A stretch of DNA of 64,000 nt, from positions 25,788,745 to 25,852,744 of the forward strand of contig CM075102.1 in the NCBI GenBank assembly GCA_037576195.1, written 5' to 3'. Position numbers and translations under genes: made by a program. Below are positions 23,406 to 36,000 of this stretch, one piece after another. The notes beneath the pieces are model-generated. The model worked only from the letters and a program-made list of their open reading frames with translations. It had not been told where the DNA came from and did not search any database. Every line of letters begins with the position of its first letter. Within the stretch, counting starts at the first letter, position 1. The DNA is from Phytoseiulus persimilis. Lineage: Eukaryota; Arthropoda; Arachnida; Mesostigmata; Phytoseiidae.

Positions 23406-25262
23406 TTACAGCTCGACTGTCCACCTGCCGCCAGGTTCCGACGGATAGAGGTCGCGTGTCCTGTCTTTCCACTCCTCGACGACGTCGTGAATGTGTTTCC
23501 AGTAATGACGAACGGCCGTGCCTAGCCGCTTCACCTCCAAGTACCGCCCGTTGTACTCGATGGCATGAAGCATTAAAGTTATCTGGGGTCCTTGCCTCGC
23601 GGACTCGATCACGCCGTCAATGGTGATGTACTCGTTAGCTTTGAGGTATGGCAGAACATCCAGGGCGTCGTCGTCGAGTACAGCGTTAGCGGTGAAATAG
23701 CTGGTGCTGAGTTTCACTTCAACCTTGAGTTTCTCAAAGGAGCCAACTCCCAGCTGAACGAATCCGTCGTCCAGGGACCACGTTTCCAGGCCACTGGCTT
23801 CCTGGAGGTTCGACCTGGAAATGAGCCGCAAGGATTCCAGGTAGCAGGTCGCGTTAACTCGCATTCCCTCCAAGCGACTGCAGGCGACCATTTCTTCGAG
23901 TCTCGACGCTGTTCGACAGGCGTTGTATATTTCCTGAGATGACGTATCTTTCGGTGTGAACAGAAGGCCTGACGGCACTTTGTGGAACGCGTAAAGGATC
24001 ATGAGGAACACGAGGAGGATTTTGATAGTCTTGGGGATATGATATGTGACGTGTCGGTGGAACAGGAAGATCAGAGTTTTCAGGATTGAAAGTCCCTGCA
24101 GGATCGGAGAATACTCGCAGGTGAGGAAAGCGAAGGTGAACACTGAACAGTTCTGGAGGAGGAAGATGAGGCTGCACGCGACGAGAGTCATGCTCATCGT
24201 GATGATTGTGTCCTGCCACTCAGATTTCGTCAGGGAGAACAAGCCCGACATGCAGACGGTTGAGATCAGCTTCAGGATCAGGGGATATCGGCCGACGAAT
24301 TGATCTGGCACCCGAGATCTAGTCGCCCAAAGATGCAGGTGTTGGATGACGTCGACGAGCGTGATAAGATACGTTGTGCAGCTGAACACGGTCAGCGAGA
24401 CTTTCGCGAAACTGAGCACCGACAGGATGATCATGCAGAAGACGCAGAAGAGCGACAGCAGATGGAGCTTTATTTTAGTCCACCAGATCCTCAGTCGGAA
24501 AGGCAATGGACGATCTCGGTATTTGGCATCGAGCGTCATCACTTGCGAGTACATTCCACAGGTGAACAGCGTGGAGTACGTTCTCATGCTGACGATGAGG
24601 AGGAGGGTGCAGAGGAACGCAAAAAACGCGTCCATCATCGGAGCGAGCTTGTGACTCAACAGATGATCGAACGCCGACAGATACCTCAGCCCGGTCAGAC
24701 CTCCGACCATGATTGTCACGGCCAAGGCTACGAGATCTCCAAACGTGTTCTCGAAACATTGCGAGAACACGGACTCGCACTTGGGCATTTCGCCGGAAAC
24801 CAATTTGCACACTTCCAAGGCTACTCCGTCTTCGTCAGCGTTCGAGTACATCTTTTTGAAGCGCGAGGCGATACGCCGCGAGTACGTCGTTGCCAACTCA
24901 TGGTTGGAATAGCCTCGCTCGATCACATTGTCCACGAACGGAGCGAGAATCTGTGGGCAGTACCTCCGTTCATTGATGAGCATCGCGACCGCTGTCTCGT
25001 CTCCTCCACGGGCAGCTTTCAGAAGCCAACGGAAGGCGAGCTCCATGGCGATTCCATCGGTTTTCGGATTCTCAGTGATCACCTTCTTCGCGAGCCATAC
25101 CATGCTGAAAGTGCAACCGTCCAATGCCAACTGGAGTCTCATTTTGCTCTTCGAGTCGGTGAAATATTGGCGGCGGTCGGGTGCGCCGTTCGGGTAGAGA
25201 TCTTCCAGGAGCCTGTCCATATCGTCCTGGTTCGGAGCTATCCATTGTTTCGATGAGAACAT
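23406..25262 (-). CDS. WFS1: Wolframin, ER membrane protein
   Basis: Multi-pass endoplasmic reticulum glycoprotein involved in ER calcium handling and control of the unfolded protein response. The single open exon encodes 618 aa from ATG at 25262. Residues about 70-110 resemble the Sel1-like repeat (AFRWLLKAARGGDETAVAML). Residues about 175-430 hold a series of hydrophobic helices. The C-terminal luminal part, about 440-600, keeps the family's conserved CSRLEGMRV segment (compare CSHLEGHRV in vertebrates) and an OB-fold-like region including NEYITIDGVIES and QITLMLHAIEY. It is clearly shorter than vertebrate (~890 aa) and fly (~850 aa) wolframins, mainly at the N terminus. A further upstream exon cannot be excluded, but the Met context is clean. 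The gene is head to head with vinculin, 1.8 kb apart. Confidence 0.9.
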   Translation of the reverse strand: MFSSKQWIAPNQDDMDRLLEDLYPNGAPDRRQYFTDSKSKMRLQLALDGCTFSMVWLAKKVITENPKTDGIAMELAFRWLLKAARGGDETAVAMLINERRYCPQILAPFVDNVIERGYSNHELATTYSRRIASRFKKMYSNADEDGVALEVCKLVSGEMPKCESVFSQCFENTFGDLVALAVTIMVGGLTGLRYLSAFDHLLSHKLAPMMDAFFAFLCTLLLIVSMRTYSTLFTCGMYSQVMTLDAKYRDRPLPFRLRIWWTKIKLHLLSLFCVFCMIILSVLSFAKVSLTVFSCTTYLITLVDVIQHLHLWATRSRVPDQFVGRYPLILKLISTVCMSGLFSLTKSEWQDTIITMSMTLVACSLIFLLQNCSVFTFAFLTCEYSPILQGLSILKTLIFLFHRHVTYHIPKTIKILLVFLMILYAFHKVPSGLLFTPKDTSSQEIYNACRTASRLEEMVACSRLEGMRVNATCYLESLRLISRSNLQEASGLETWSLDDGFVQLGVGSFEKLKVEVKLSTSYFTANAVLDDDALDVLPYLKANEYITIDGVIESARQGPQITLMLHAIEYNGRYLEVKRLGTAVRHYWKHIHDVVEEWKDRTRDLYPSEPGGRWTVEL

Positions 25263-27058
25263 GTCTCGACGAATCGTACGTTTTCGTATTTATTTTTTCG
25301 AGCGGTCAGCAGAACCTATGATCCGAGGTTCGCAGTCAATGCTGAACTTGATCCGCGAGTTTTCCTCCGAGCTCAGTTTGCATCGTCTATCGCTTCGTGA
25401 CAATTCCGCTGTTATTGTAGTCGAGCTCCCAGATCAGCTGCTGTCGTTCCGCGTTCCAAATTCACCGTCGCTGTAGAACCTGTTGTTCTCAATGTGGATG
25501 TCGATGTTGCCCGTTCAGACAATCCTCAAGAACAGAGACTCGTGGACACTGCCAGCGTAATTCGCAACGCCGAACTCACTCAATCTTTGGAAGTAATCCA
25601 AAGAACAACCCAGCTTATGAGTTATTGAGCTCTTCAACCTCCAGGATTGAGCGCTCGCCGAGGGACCGCACTGAGTTGAAACGCGCAGGAAACTCCACCG
25701 CGTTCACCATCAAAAAAGTGAATTGTAGGCCCTTTTCGCTCCTTTCACCAGTAGCAAGACCAGCAGCGACGACCTCACATCTAGGCTGAACTTGTCCTCG
25801 TTAACAACACACGTCGTCGTTGCCGTCTTGGTTGTTGTTGTCTCTGACTGAATGCTCAGCCGCTGTTCCGAGTCGGGTTCACCAGCCGGCGCGCTCGCTT
25901 ACCCGTTCGTTCGCTTGCGTTGGTTAGCTGCTGGATGTTCGAATTCCCCCTCCCGCACGAGACCACTACCTCCTCTAGATGGTTTGAGGTTTCTCTCCAC
26001 TCTCGGCTAGCTAGCTCGCTGTCTGGTTAGTGATGTGTCAAGAACGAGGCAGACGCCTCCGACGCCGGTCGCCGCTAGAGCAGCACCACCACCACAAACA
26101 GCAGCCGCAACATCAGCGGAACCGATTATGGCGGCTCAGGGGAGAAGGGCCTCAGAATCTTTCGGCCAAAAATAGAGCGCGCGGGATGTCGAGAATCTTC
26201 TGCTAGTTTCGGAAATCGCGCTTTTCCGGAACTAGAAATAAGTCATCCGCGAATAAAGTCCCGTGAATAGTACTGAGGGAATTCTGAATCCTCGTTCCGC
26301 GTAAGCCGCCTGTCGCTCCAGATCTTGGTCAGTTCCCGGTTGATGGCAGATAAGCTCAAGAGACATCCGAGCAAGGAGCCGAAATCGAACCTTCCCGTAC
26401 CATATGAAATGGAAATCCTCGCTGAATGTTGATGTTCATCCCTTGTGCGGAAGCAGCTCCGCCCGCTGGCCTATCCAGTTTCGCGAATGTGAGAGCAAAG
26501 CTCAGAAGCGAGCTCCTACATAGAGCCCTATACAGGTTCTCAACGAGAGGACACGCTAGTCGAGGAGTTATTTGCTCGTGATGGAGGGTTTGTGATGTTG
26601 TGTGATTGCACGAGTACAGTGGTGCCATCTTTTCCCTCGAGAAGCACAAGAGGAGCTCGAGTTTGCTGTTGAAGCCACCGAGGGCGCTAGCGTCGGCCCC
26701 TTCATCCAAACTTGGCGTGGTCTTGTTTAGCAACCAGGTCCCCTACGGGCTCTTAGACGAAAGACGACGACGACCGACCGACCATCGAGCTCCGACGATA
26801 GCGGGTTCGGTAAGCGAACGGACAGACGAATCGTCGACGCGAACGCCCGCCGAACATTTTTCACAGCTCATTAGTTCGCTTCCAAGTTGATTCCGCTTCT
26901 GTCAAGGGCCGCTGTCGCTCAAGTTTAATTGTTCGGTTCAATTTGCTAGTGGTTCGGACCTTCCTTGTTCTCTCAAGAAGACATCGGATTCTCTGTGCTG
27001 CTCGAAACCCGGAGAAAAACCTGCCAGTTGACCAGCGAGACTATCAGTCGGAACAGTC
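25263..27058. other. Divergent interval between wolframin and vinculin
   Basis: Both genes start outward from this 1.8-kb interval, so it should contain both promoters and 5' UTRs. No convincing TATA box was found. CAG/CAC-rich DNA near 26.08-26.12 kb is followed by a 15-codon ATG frame. A GACC/GACG run is at about 26764-26783. No further gene was recognised. Confidence 0.45.
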
Positions 27059-30000
27059 ATGCCTGTCTTCCACACGAAGACTATCGCCAGCATCCTAGAG
27101 CCGGTCTCTAGTCAGGTGAGTGTACGGCTTATAGCAACTTGTGGCCTGTCGTAGGAACAGCTGATCGGATACGGAAACTACGATTGTCTGCCGCCCGCAG
27201 CCAGAGCCTAGCGCGGTGACCGAATAGAGTGTCGCGCGCTAGACGGAAATTTTCTGGTAAAACTTTTTTAGACTTCGTGGTGGGTGAACATCGGGTTTGG
27301 GAGCCCAGACGAACGCACGCCTTGCGTACAGTTTCCGCTGATTCGAGAGGCCCGGGAGCGCCGTTGCCAGGCTGTTGCAGCCTGCGCGCCTCTGCATTTG
27401 AAGTTCCCGCCAAAATAACTTCGAATCTCGTATAAGTTGAGCCTTAACCGTTACGCCGAGCGAGATAGAACTGGGAATCGCGGGCCGTTCACTTGAGGAT
27501 GCATTTGACATTGTCGGGTGAATCGTTTTGGCTTGGTACTCGAGTGGAGTGCCATTGTCTCAAGAAGTACTTGATTGGAAATCTTTTCCAACGATGGGGA
27601 GACTGAACGATGACATCGACAATGTCGGGCCCAGACGAAACGATCGCTCTGAGAACCGGAATCCGATCTCCTGGGATGCGTCAAAGATGTGCACGCAGAT
27701 CGTTTCCTGGGTCCAATTTAAGAGAGAAACGGGTGTCCTCGATACGGGCTGAAGTTCCCTCAAGGGACCTATCTCTCCAGGAATCCGTCCATTAAATCTG
27801 TCACACCTCATGATTTTCGACGGTTCGAACAAGCTACGTAACGGACTTCGTCACAAGTCTCCTCCAGCTCATCCGAGAGCAACGAGATATGTTCAACAGT
27901 AATGCCGTTGTCAACACTCTGAACTGCCCTGAACACGTTTGACACCGAGAGTGTTCCACTCGGCCGTGACGCTCGTAATACCAACACCGTGCGACAAATT
28001 ATAGTGTTCACATTCGCCCGCCTGACTCTGAGGAGACTTCGGCCAGACCGGCCAGGGCAACTGAATCAGAGGCCACGCTCATGATCACCCGGCGTCCAAC
28101 TGCTCGAGATGAGGTGCCACCCTAATCGGCGGTTTTCGGCTTTTGCGTTACCTGACAAACGTCGGGACGGAGTATGAGTGTCTGCCCGCGCGATTGAGGT
28201 CAGACAGGGAAGTTGGTCACTCGCTCGCCCGCTCGCCTGTCTGCTCGCCAGGTTCGTTGCCAGGATTGGGTGGGCGGAAGGAAGAGGACAGCCGTATATT
28301 GGCTTTTATCATTAAGGACCAGGAAGTGGGTGGCGTATGTTTGGCGTACAAGTTTGTCGTCGTAGTCTGCCACGGTTCGCGTCTTCACGCTTCTGCTTCG
28401 AATCTCTTGGAGCTGTCGACCATATGATCGGGCCTTACATCGGCCGAATGACTGAGATCAGCCAGCCGATCGCTGGTTTGGTTAGTTTGTCACCGAGTCA
28501 GTCCGAGAATCAGTCAGCCAGCTCAAAGAAGTATCACTGTTGGCGGTTCCGCGGAATGTGATAGATTAACTGGCATGGAATGCGATTGGTTTGAAGCTGC
28601 GGGGAGAGCTCACAACCGATGATTCAAAAGACCACAGAGACGATCCGAGTCGCCGTTCGGAACTGGATCGAATCGTTGTGACGTTCTCGAGACCCGTGAG
28701 AATCGTCAAAGGCGATCGCGTCTTCGAGATGAGCGTCGTTCACTCCGACCCCGAAGCAGCAGACTGCGTTCAGACTTCGACGCTGCCGGCAGCGCTTTCA
28801 ATCTGGTTGTGCATGAGTTCGACGCTTCTTCATCTCGGCTGTGCCTTTCAGCGGCTTGCTCGTCAATTCGGAAGCTTCGAGCCCCTCAGCGAAGGTCGTA
28901 TAGTGCGTTAGGGCAGCTTGTTAGGGAAGAGCGGAAAACGGATCGAGGAGTTCAAGTTCACCCGCCCATCTCTCGATGTTAACCTTGAGCAATATTCTCG
29001 TTGTCCATGGGCCGTGCTCCTTTCAGCAAGGTTGATCTACTCGGAGCATAAAGCAACCGAGCATCCACAACCTACGATGGATCCACCTCGCGTTCAGCCA
29101 GCGAACGTCGGTTGCTCCCTTGACAGTTCTCTCCAAGTGTTTCCATTCCCAAAACAGGCAGGCCACCGCAAGCGTCTCTTGTTGAAAAGTCAAGTGTTGC
29201 TTGCCACCATCTGATGAGTGAACTGATGGTTGCCCTTGAACTCGCCCCAATCATTGCGACATATCGAGACGGAGCGGAGACGCTGGCGTCATATTTCTAA
29301 CTACCAACGGCAAACTCACAAAAACAATCTCTTGAGAGGCTCTGGCCCTTCGAATCGGGAACCCGTCATCCGTGTGAGAGCGTTTCGGCTAAATAACGGG
29401 TTCGGCCGCGGACAAGGAGTCGAAATCAGTTCAGAATGTTTTTCTCTGCTTCCTATCTCTGAGCTCTTACTATGGCTGTTGTCCGATTTGGAAGTTCCGT
29501 AGGATTCGCGACTGAACGACGCGAACGGCGAGCGGGGATGTTTGTGGGATGAACAGAATTTTTTTTCGGCGCTTCTGTAGAAAGCGCCACGATAATGTTT
29601 GAGAATCGACGAGATTCATTTCCAGCTCGCATCACGTCATTCGTCGTCAATTGCGGCGAGAGGAACCGTCTGAGCGGCCTCGAGTCAAGTTCACGCGAAC
29701 CAATCGATCGTTACCCCGAGCACGGTCAACAGAAGATGGGATCTGATTCAGCTCGCTGGGAAGCGTCCCAGTTCAACTCCGGGACAGAAACCCCAAGGAC
29801 TCTGTAACGTGGGATCATGGCTGGGAGAAGCTCTTCGTGACGATGGTCGCAACATACGACTCATGCAGTTTCGAGGGAGTTGTGTTGTGTCAATCGCTCG
29901 CGTTCTTTACAACCGGACGGGCACGTTTACGTCACGTGAGCGTTGACTCTTTTTTCACTGGAAACCCGTGAAACCCGAAATGCTTTCGAAACTTGGATGT

Positions 30001-33000
30001 CGACGGTCTAGTCGTCCGGAAAACTTCCCACTCCGCCCGTCTATGGTTTCACGAGCTCTAGGTTATCATGTGTTCGGGTTTTGATGGGATGAGAAATCTC
30101 GCGGTCCCCGCCCGGGAATGGCTAGAGTTTACGCCAGCGGTGAGCCACGGCTAGAAACCTACGCTGAGAGTTGCCGAATGCTGCGAGGTCAGCACCACCG
30201 TGGGCGCTTTGCAGTCAGATGAGTACTTATTGTCGTCGCGGCGGAAAAAGAACCGCGAATCAGTATGTTTACAGTGCGAAGCGCTCAAGACACTCGAGGA
30301 CGTCTATGAGTCACGCTGTGATTCATCCAACCGCCGCTAGCACCTCAACATCGGCTCCGGCAGATTTCCTGCCAGCATGAGTTGCAATGGATGCCGTGAA
30401 TGAATCATCGGCTGTGACTCGTACGCGACCCGCACTGATCTGAATGAGAACGAAAGAGGTTTCCAGGAGGCCACTGTTTGCCCTCACGCCGACGGGAGCT
30501 GACGCCATCTCGTCACGCTGATCAGTGTTGACTGGCGTCTAACGAGTGGCGGGGATCATCAGCTTGATGTCGCTTCCGGAGATTTCTAATTCGCTCCTCG
30601 AGCCCGTTTCGTTAAATTCCGTTGGAAGCGATTCGCGCGTGGGCCGCTCCTCGAATCCCAGCGGCCCGATCACGACGCCCGCCATGCCCACGTGATATTT
30701 TTCTGAGTTCCTCCTGTTTCCAAACAAGAGAACCATCCGGCTCGTGATCTTCGGCTCTCCTGTTGTGTTCGTTCGGACCTTCCTCTCCGCCAAATGGAGG
30801 AGACTCCCACTGAAGCTGTCGCCGGCTGGGTTTCGCTTGGTGCCTTATTGGCTCGTTCGGAGAATTTCCAGGTGGTCAGCTAGAAGCCGCTCCTCCGAGT
30901 CGAGAGCGTGGGGGAACCTCTGTGAAGTCGATGCGGCTGCCGATTCATCATTCATGACTCCTGGCGGTGAGGCGTCAGGTTTTCGGTTCTGATTGCTCGG
31001 CTTTGACGTGGGTGCGTTCTAGCCACCGGCGTATCTGTCTTCCTAGAGCTCTTGGCAGAACAAAGCCAACTCGAAACCCTGGTGGTCCGTGGGTTGAATT
31101 TGCTTGTTCGAGGATGGTAACATCGCTTCAGGCGGCCACAACGGCAGACAAGCGAGCTACCCAGCCAGCAAACCGAGGAACCGACCTAGCAAAGCAACCG
31201 ACCGGCTGACTGCTCGGGCTGTCGGTGAGGGTGTAGGCTGAGAACGCTGGCGGAGGTCTTTCAGCCTCAGGAAGAGCTTTGTGCCAATGCTTTTCAGTAG
31301 GCGTTCGTCGCGATGTCTGCCAACAACACAGGGAGGTGAAAGCCGCATATTGTCGATGGTTTAATGTAGGACCGCCGCCGTAGACTCCTGAACGACGTTG
31401 TTTTCCCAGAGAGCTTGCTGTTGCTCTCAAGCGATCAGATATGATGAATTCTCGGTTCAGATCCGAGTCAGGATAGGAAAGCCCTGTGGAGGCTTCGCAT
31501 CGATATTCGCATCGATGTTCCCATCGCGGAACTGTCCTCGCTTGGAGATGTCGGCTTACCAAGGGTGTGTCAACATTGCTCGGTTATTGGTTAGACACGA
31601 GGCCTTGACAACAGGCGTACGTACCTTGGTCATCTCAGACAAACCCATGATGATGGGATGCGACCGAGAGAAAAATGGGCGAATATATGTGATCTCTCCT
31701 TCATTCAAGCTAATTATCAGATAAGTGAACGGTTTCGCGTGGGGACACACATCTAGCTCGAGTGCAATTTTGTAGGGTGAGGGTGAAAATGGCTGATTCT
31801 GAGCGAGAAGCTTGAGATCATGGCTTCGCGATTTCAGCGTTTGAAGATCTTGAGAAATCCCGAGCTTCGTCTCTGCTATCCCCAAGAGATATTCTTGAGC
31901 TCCAGGGAGCAAAAACGACCGCTCCTAGTTGGGTCAATCAGCGGACTCCGTTTATTGTAGTTCGAAGTTGTCATGGAACACATTGGTCAGTAGTATCTTC
32001 AGAATAAATAATTGTGCATCGCTTGTTGAGCTCGCATTTCAACAGGATTAGACTCTTGATATACAAGGATTCGACTTCGCCTCTGTCTCGGGGTAAGCCT
32101 GAACGATCATTGACTTTGTCACCATGTTGTTGTCCGCAGGCTCACGCGCATCCCAGTCGACTGGACCGTGAGCTAGCCGACCGACCGACCGACCGACTGC
32201 CAGGCCGGCCCCAAATGATGCACACGCATTCTGATTTAAATGCTGTTCGGCTGAGAATCTCAGTCTTGGCTAACGAGTGAGTGAGCGAGCGGGCGATTAT
32301 CTACGGCGAGATGTTCTCATTCGCTTTCGAGGGAAGCGCTTACCAATCGCTCCTGTCGTCTTTGTTCGCTTCGTCGCGTTTTTTCGCCCCGGATTCCATA
32401 GCTGTGAGGTCGACTGTATCTCCGTCGGCCGCGCAGCGAGTCGCCGCACACAAAGAGGCCCGATCGGATTTGAAGATTGTAGGCAATCTCCTGCCGCTGC
32501 TGCCGAAATCGAAGGATCCGCTAGAGACATAGGAGAAGGATCAGCTCAGAAACGATGAGATGCTGCCCCCAGATGCGACATCACGTGCTGCTCGTATTCT
32601 GCTTGGGTAGTTCCCGGAGGCAACGTTTCCCTCACACATCGGGCATTGCTTCCCACTGTCGAGTTTTTTTGTGGAACTCAGCTGCTGAGTGAAGAACACC
32701 CGGAACGAATCGTCGGAGGGCCTTTGAGGAGTCGCCCTGTTCGGGCTTTGCTCTTTCGCTGCGCTCTGAAGCAATGCCTTCTGCTGCAGGAGGCGTTCTT
32801 TGATTGTGCTCAGCTGGCTTTTCATTTCAGTCACCATTTGCATCGCTTCTCGGTCGTCGGTCGGTGTCTTGGCGAGAGCCTCGCCCGCGGCCGGAGTCGA
32901 TCCTTCCCTGTCTTTGACTTTTTCGCCTAAATCGTGAAGATCGTTCATGTCCCGCTCCATCTGTTCGAGCAGTTTCATGCTGAGGTCCTCCCAACTCTCT

Positions 33001-36000
33001 GAGCCCATAATGTCGACATTGTGCTTGAACGGCTTCCGGCCCTCCTTCGCGACCGGCCGCGGTCGGCTTTCCTTCCGGAGCCGGTCGTTCTCTTCGCTGA
33101 GCGTCCGAACCTTCTCCTGGAGCTCCGAGTTCATCCTCTCCAGTTGTTGAATACTCTGCTGCAGGTGGCGAGCCGTCAGGGTCTTGTTGTCGAGCATCTG
33201 TAGCAGGTGTTCCTTCTGTTTTCGCAGAGTTTCTCCTTCCTCTTTGCATTTTCTCATGTGGAAATGCAGATCTTCTATTGCAACGTGAATCGATGAGTCG
33301 ACGTCCTTCTTTGCTTTGGCCTGCATCAGCGTAGAGTGCATACTGAAGAAGCTCTTCTATGAAGCCCTACATGAACAGACGAGAACGACTCAATCACACT
33401 GATGACAGCTGATCAGTACGAGAAGAAGTGTCGATGACAAGCATTCCACCAGTTGAAACTTCGTTCGAGACAGAGCACAAAAATCACAAAACACTCCAGC
33501 GCGTGAGCGCTTTGACCTCAACGGATCGGAGCGATCAGGAACCACGGAGGTGGAGCCGGAGCACCGACTCGATCACGAAGTCAAGGACTTGTTGATTATC
33601 CAGCTGGCACTGTTGTTGCCCCTGCCGATGCAAAAGGCCAACTTCCAGGAGACGGCAGTCGCCATCTTGTCCATAACACAAACAGATGGAGAGGATTCAC
33701 GTTGGCATGGAAACGTTCACGTTGTTCTGTGAGGGTTCTTGAACATCAACGTTCTTCGAACAGGGGGGCTCCTGGCATCTTGTCAACTTCCACGATGAAA
33801 TACATGCCGCGAGGGAAATCATCCGAAGCTCGAAAGGCTGCACGGGATCGCCTCAGGCTGCAACGAGGAGCTTCCGGGATCTCAGAATCTCAAAGAGCTT
33901 CATTTCTAGGTTGAGCGACTGGTGATCCTCCACGAAGAAGCCGAGGATGGAAACGCGATGCCGAATCTCTCAAGGCCGGTGCAGGCGGTATCCCGCGCTG
34001 TCGCCAACCTCGTCAAAGTCGGACGCGACACCATCAACTCCTCGGACGATGTCATCCTTCGTCAGGACATGCCTCAGTCCTTGCAACGGGTCGAACGTTC
34101 CTCTAAATTGCTTGAAGAGGCCTGCGAATTGCTCCTCAGAGACCCGTACTCTCAGCCTGCTCGCAAGAAGCTTATCGAGGGCTCTCGAGGTGAGATCTCG
34201 GAGAATGCACGAGATGAGATCAGAGTTGAGAATCACCAAATCGCTGCGAATAGAGACAGCTCCATCCTTCGATCAAAATTGCTCTCTCCCAACTGAGCTT
34301 CGAGAATGTTTTGCTCTAATTTTCATTTTCAGGCATCCTCCAGGGAACTTCGTCCCTCCTCCTCTGCTTCGACGAGTCAGAAGTCCGTAAAATCGTGAAG
34401 GAGTGTCGTAAAGTTTTGGAGTATTTGGCCGTGGCTGAAGTTATTGAATCCATTGAAGATCTTGTTCAGTTCGTCAAAGACATGTCCCCCTGTCTTGCCA
34501 AAGTCTCGAAGGACGTCGACGGACGTCAACAGGAACTCACTCACCAAGTTCACCGCGACATTCTCATCAGGTGAGTAAAGTAAACTGACTGAAAAGTTCG
34601 ACGCACATCAGAATCGACTTCCGCTGATTGACGGATCACCTGTGGAACATGTGACGAGAACATCCCTCTGACTGGGATTCTTTCCAGATGCTTGGACTCG
34701 GTAAAGATGCTGGCGCCTGTCCTGGTGTGCTCGATGAAGATCTACGTCCAAATCCAGGCTCAAGGAGGCAAAGGGGTGGAAGAGGCCGCCGAAAACCGGA
34801 ACTACCTCACGCATCGCATGTCCGAGGAGATCAACGAGATCATCCGAGTCCTACAACTCACCACCTACGATGAAGACGAATGGGAGAGCGACAACTTGAC
34901 TGGTATGAAGCGACTCCAGAACGCCATCCAGGGTCGAATCCAATACGCCCACGACTGGCTCGAAGATCCCACTGCGATGCCGGGCGGGGTCGGAGAGAAA
35001 TCTATCCGCTACATTTTGGATTACGCTCGTCGAATCGCTGAACGCGCGCTCCCAGTGGATCGTAACGCCATCCTTAAAGCCTGCGGTGACATCGAGTCGA
35101 TGTTGAACGCTCTTTGCGAGCTCCGTACCAGTGGACAAGGCAACAGCCCACAAGCGGTCGGGCTGGCCAGAAACATTGGGATCAAGCTCCGAGAACTCAA
35201 CTCGTTGATCAACCAGGCCATCCTCAACGTCGAAAGAGGCGGTTTGCGCGGGGCGCAGAACATAGCCGCGAAAATCGAACAAGCTCTCGCCTGGTGTTAC
35301 AACCCGGGCCTCGACGATGCCGGCACCGGCGAACGCGCGATTCGCGCCTTACTCGAGGAGGGAAGACGCATCGCCGAGACCATGCCACCGGCTGAGCGCG
35401 CAGCAATCCACTCCCTGTGCAACGAGATTGAGAACATGACGAATCAACTGAAGGACCTCTGCAGGAAGGGACTGGGCCATACTCCGGAGGCGCAGAACCT
35501 CGGCCGACTGCTGGCCAGCAGACTCAACGATCTCCGAGGCCGGATTCAGAAAGGTCTCGTTGATCGTGTTGTCGATGACTTCATCGACGTCCACACACCG
35601 CTGAAACAGTTCGTCGAGGCCGTCCACGCTCCCGAGAGCATGCCCGGAAGAGAGGCCAACTTCCAGGACAAAGCCCGCCGCCTCGGAGATTTCTCGAGGA
35701 AAACCGCGAGAACCGCCAGAAACGTCGCCATGGGCGCTACCAACAACAAACGTCTCGCCGAGGCGTTGATGACCACTGCCAACAATGTCGAATCTCTGAC
35801 GCCCCAGCTCATCAGTGCTGGAAAGATCCGCATGACATACCCGGACAACGTCGCCGCTGACGATCACTTTGAAAACTTGAGAGGCCAGTACGAAGATCAA
35901 GTGAACCGTATGAGGAATCTGGCTGACGAGGCCACGGATATCAGCGCTTTCGTCCGCGCCACAGAAGACGCAATCAAGAGGTATTTTTAAGCTCTCGAAC

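Larger units (their letters stand above)
27116..33909 (+). other. Vinculin intron 1 (6.8 kb)
   Basis: The intron runs from GTGAGT at 27116 to TTTCTAG at 33909, phase 0. Besides the nested - strand coiled-coil gene it contains no recognised exon. A - strand open frame at 31556-31912 has protein-like composition and a GTACGT donor but no ATG. A 12-bp repeat lies at 31494-31529 and GACC/GAGC tetranucleotide runs at 32.17-32.30 kb. Long first introns often carry enhancers, but no motif can be cited here. Confidence 0.6.

Noticed and set aside
24300-25256. 318-codon + strand open frame opposite wolframin
   Set aside because: Antisense shadow of wolframin with no independent evidence.
31556-31912. 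118-codon - strand frame in vinculin intron 1 with a GTACGT donor
   Set aside because: No ATG, no recognised family, weak acceptor; kept only as a note.
32624-32634. GGGAAAC as a -1 ribosomal frameshift heptamer in the nested gene
   Set aside because: The heptamer is in the correct register, but a -1 shift leads to a different frame and a quick stop. The zinc-finger half is in the +1 frame, so this does not explain it.
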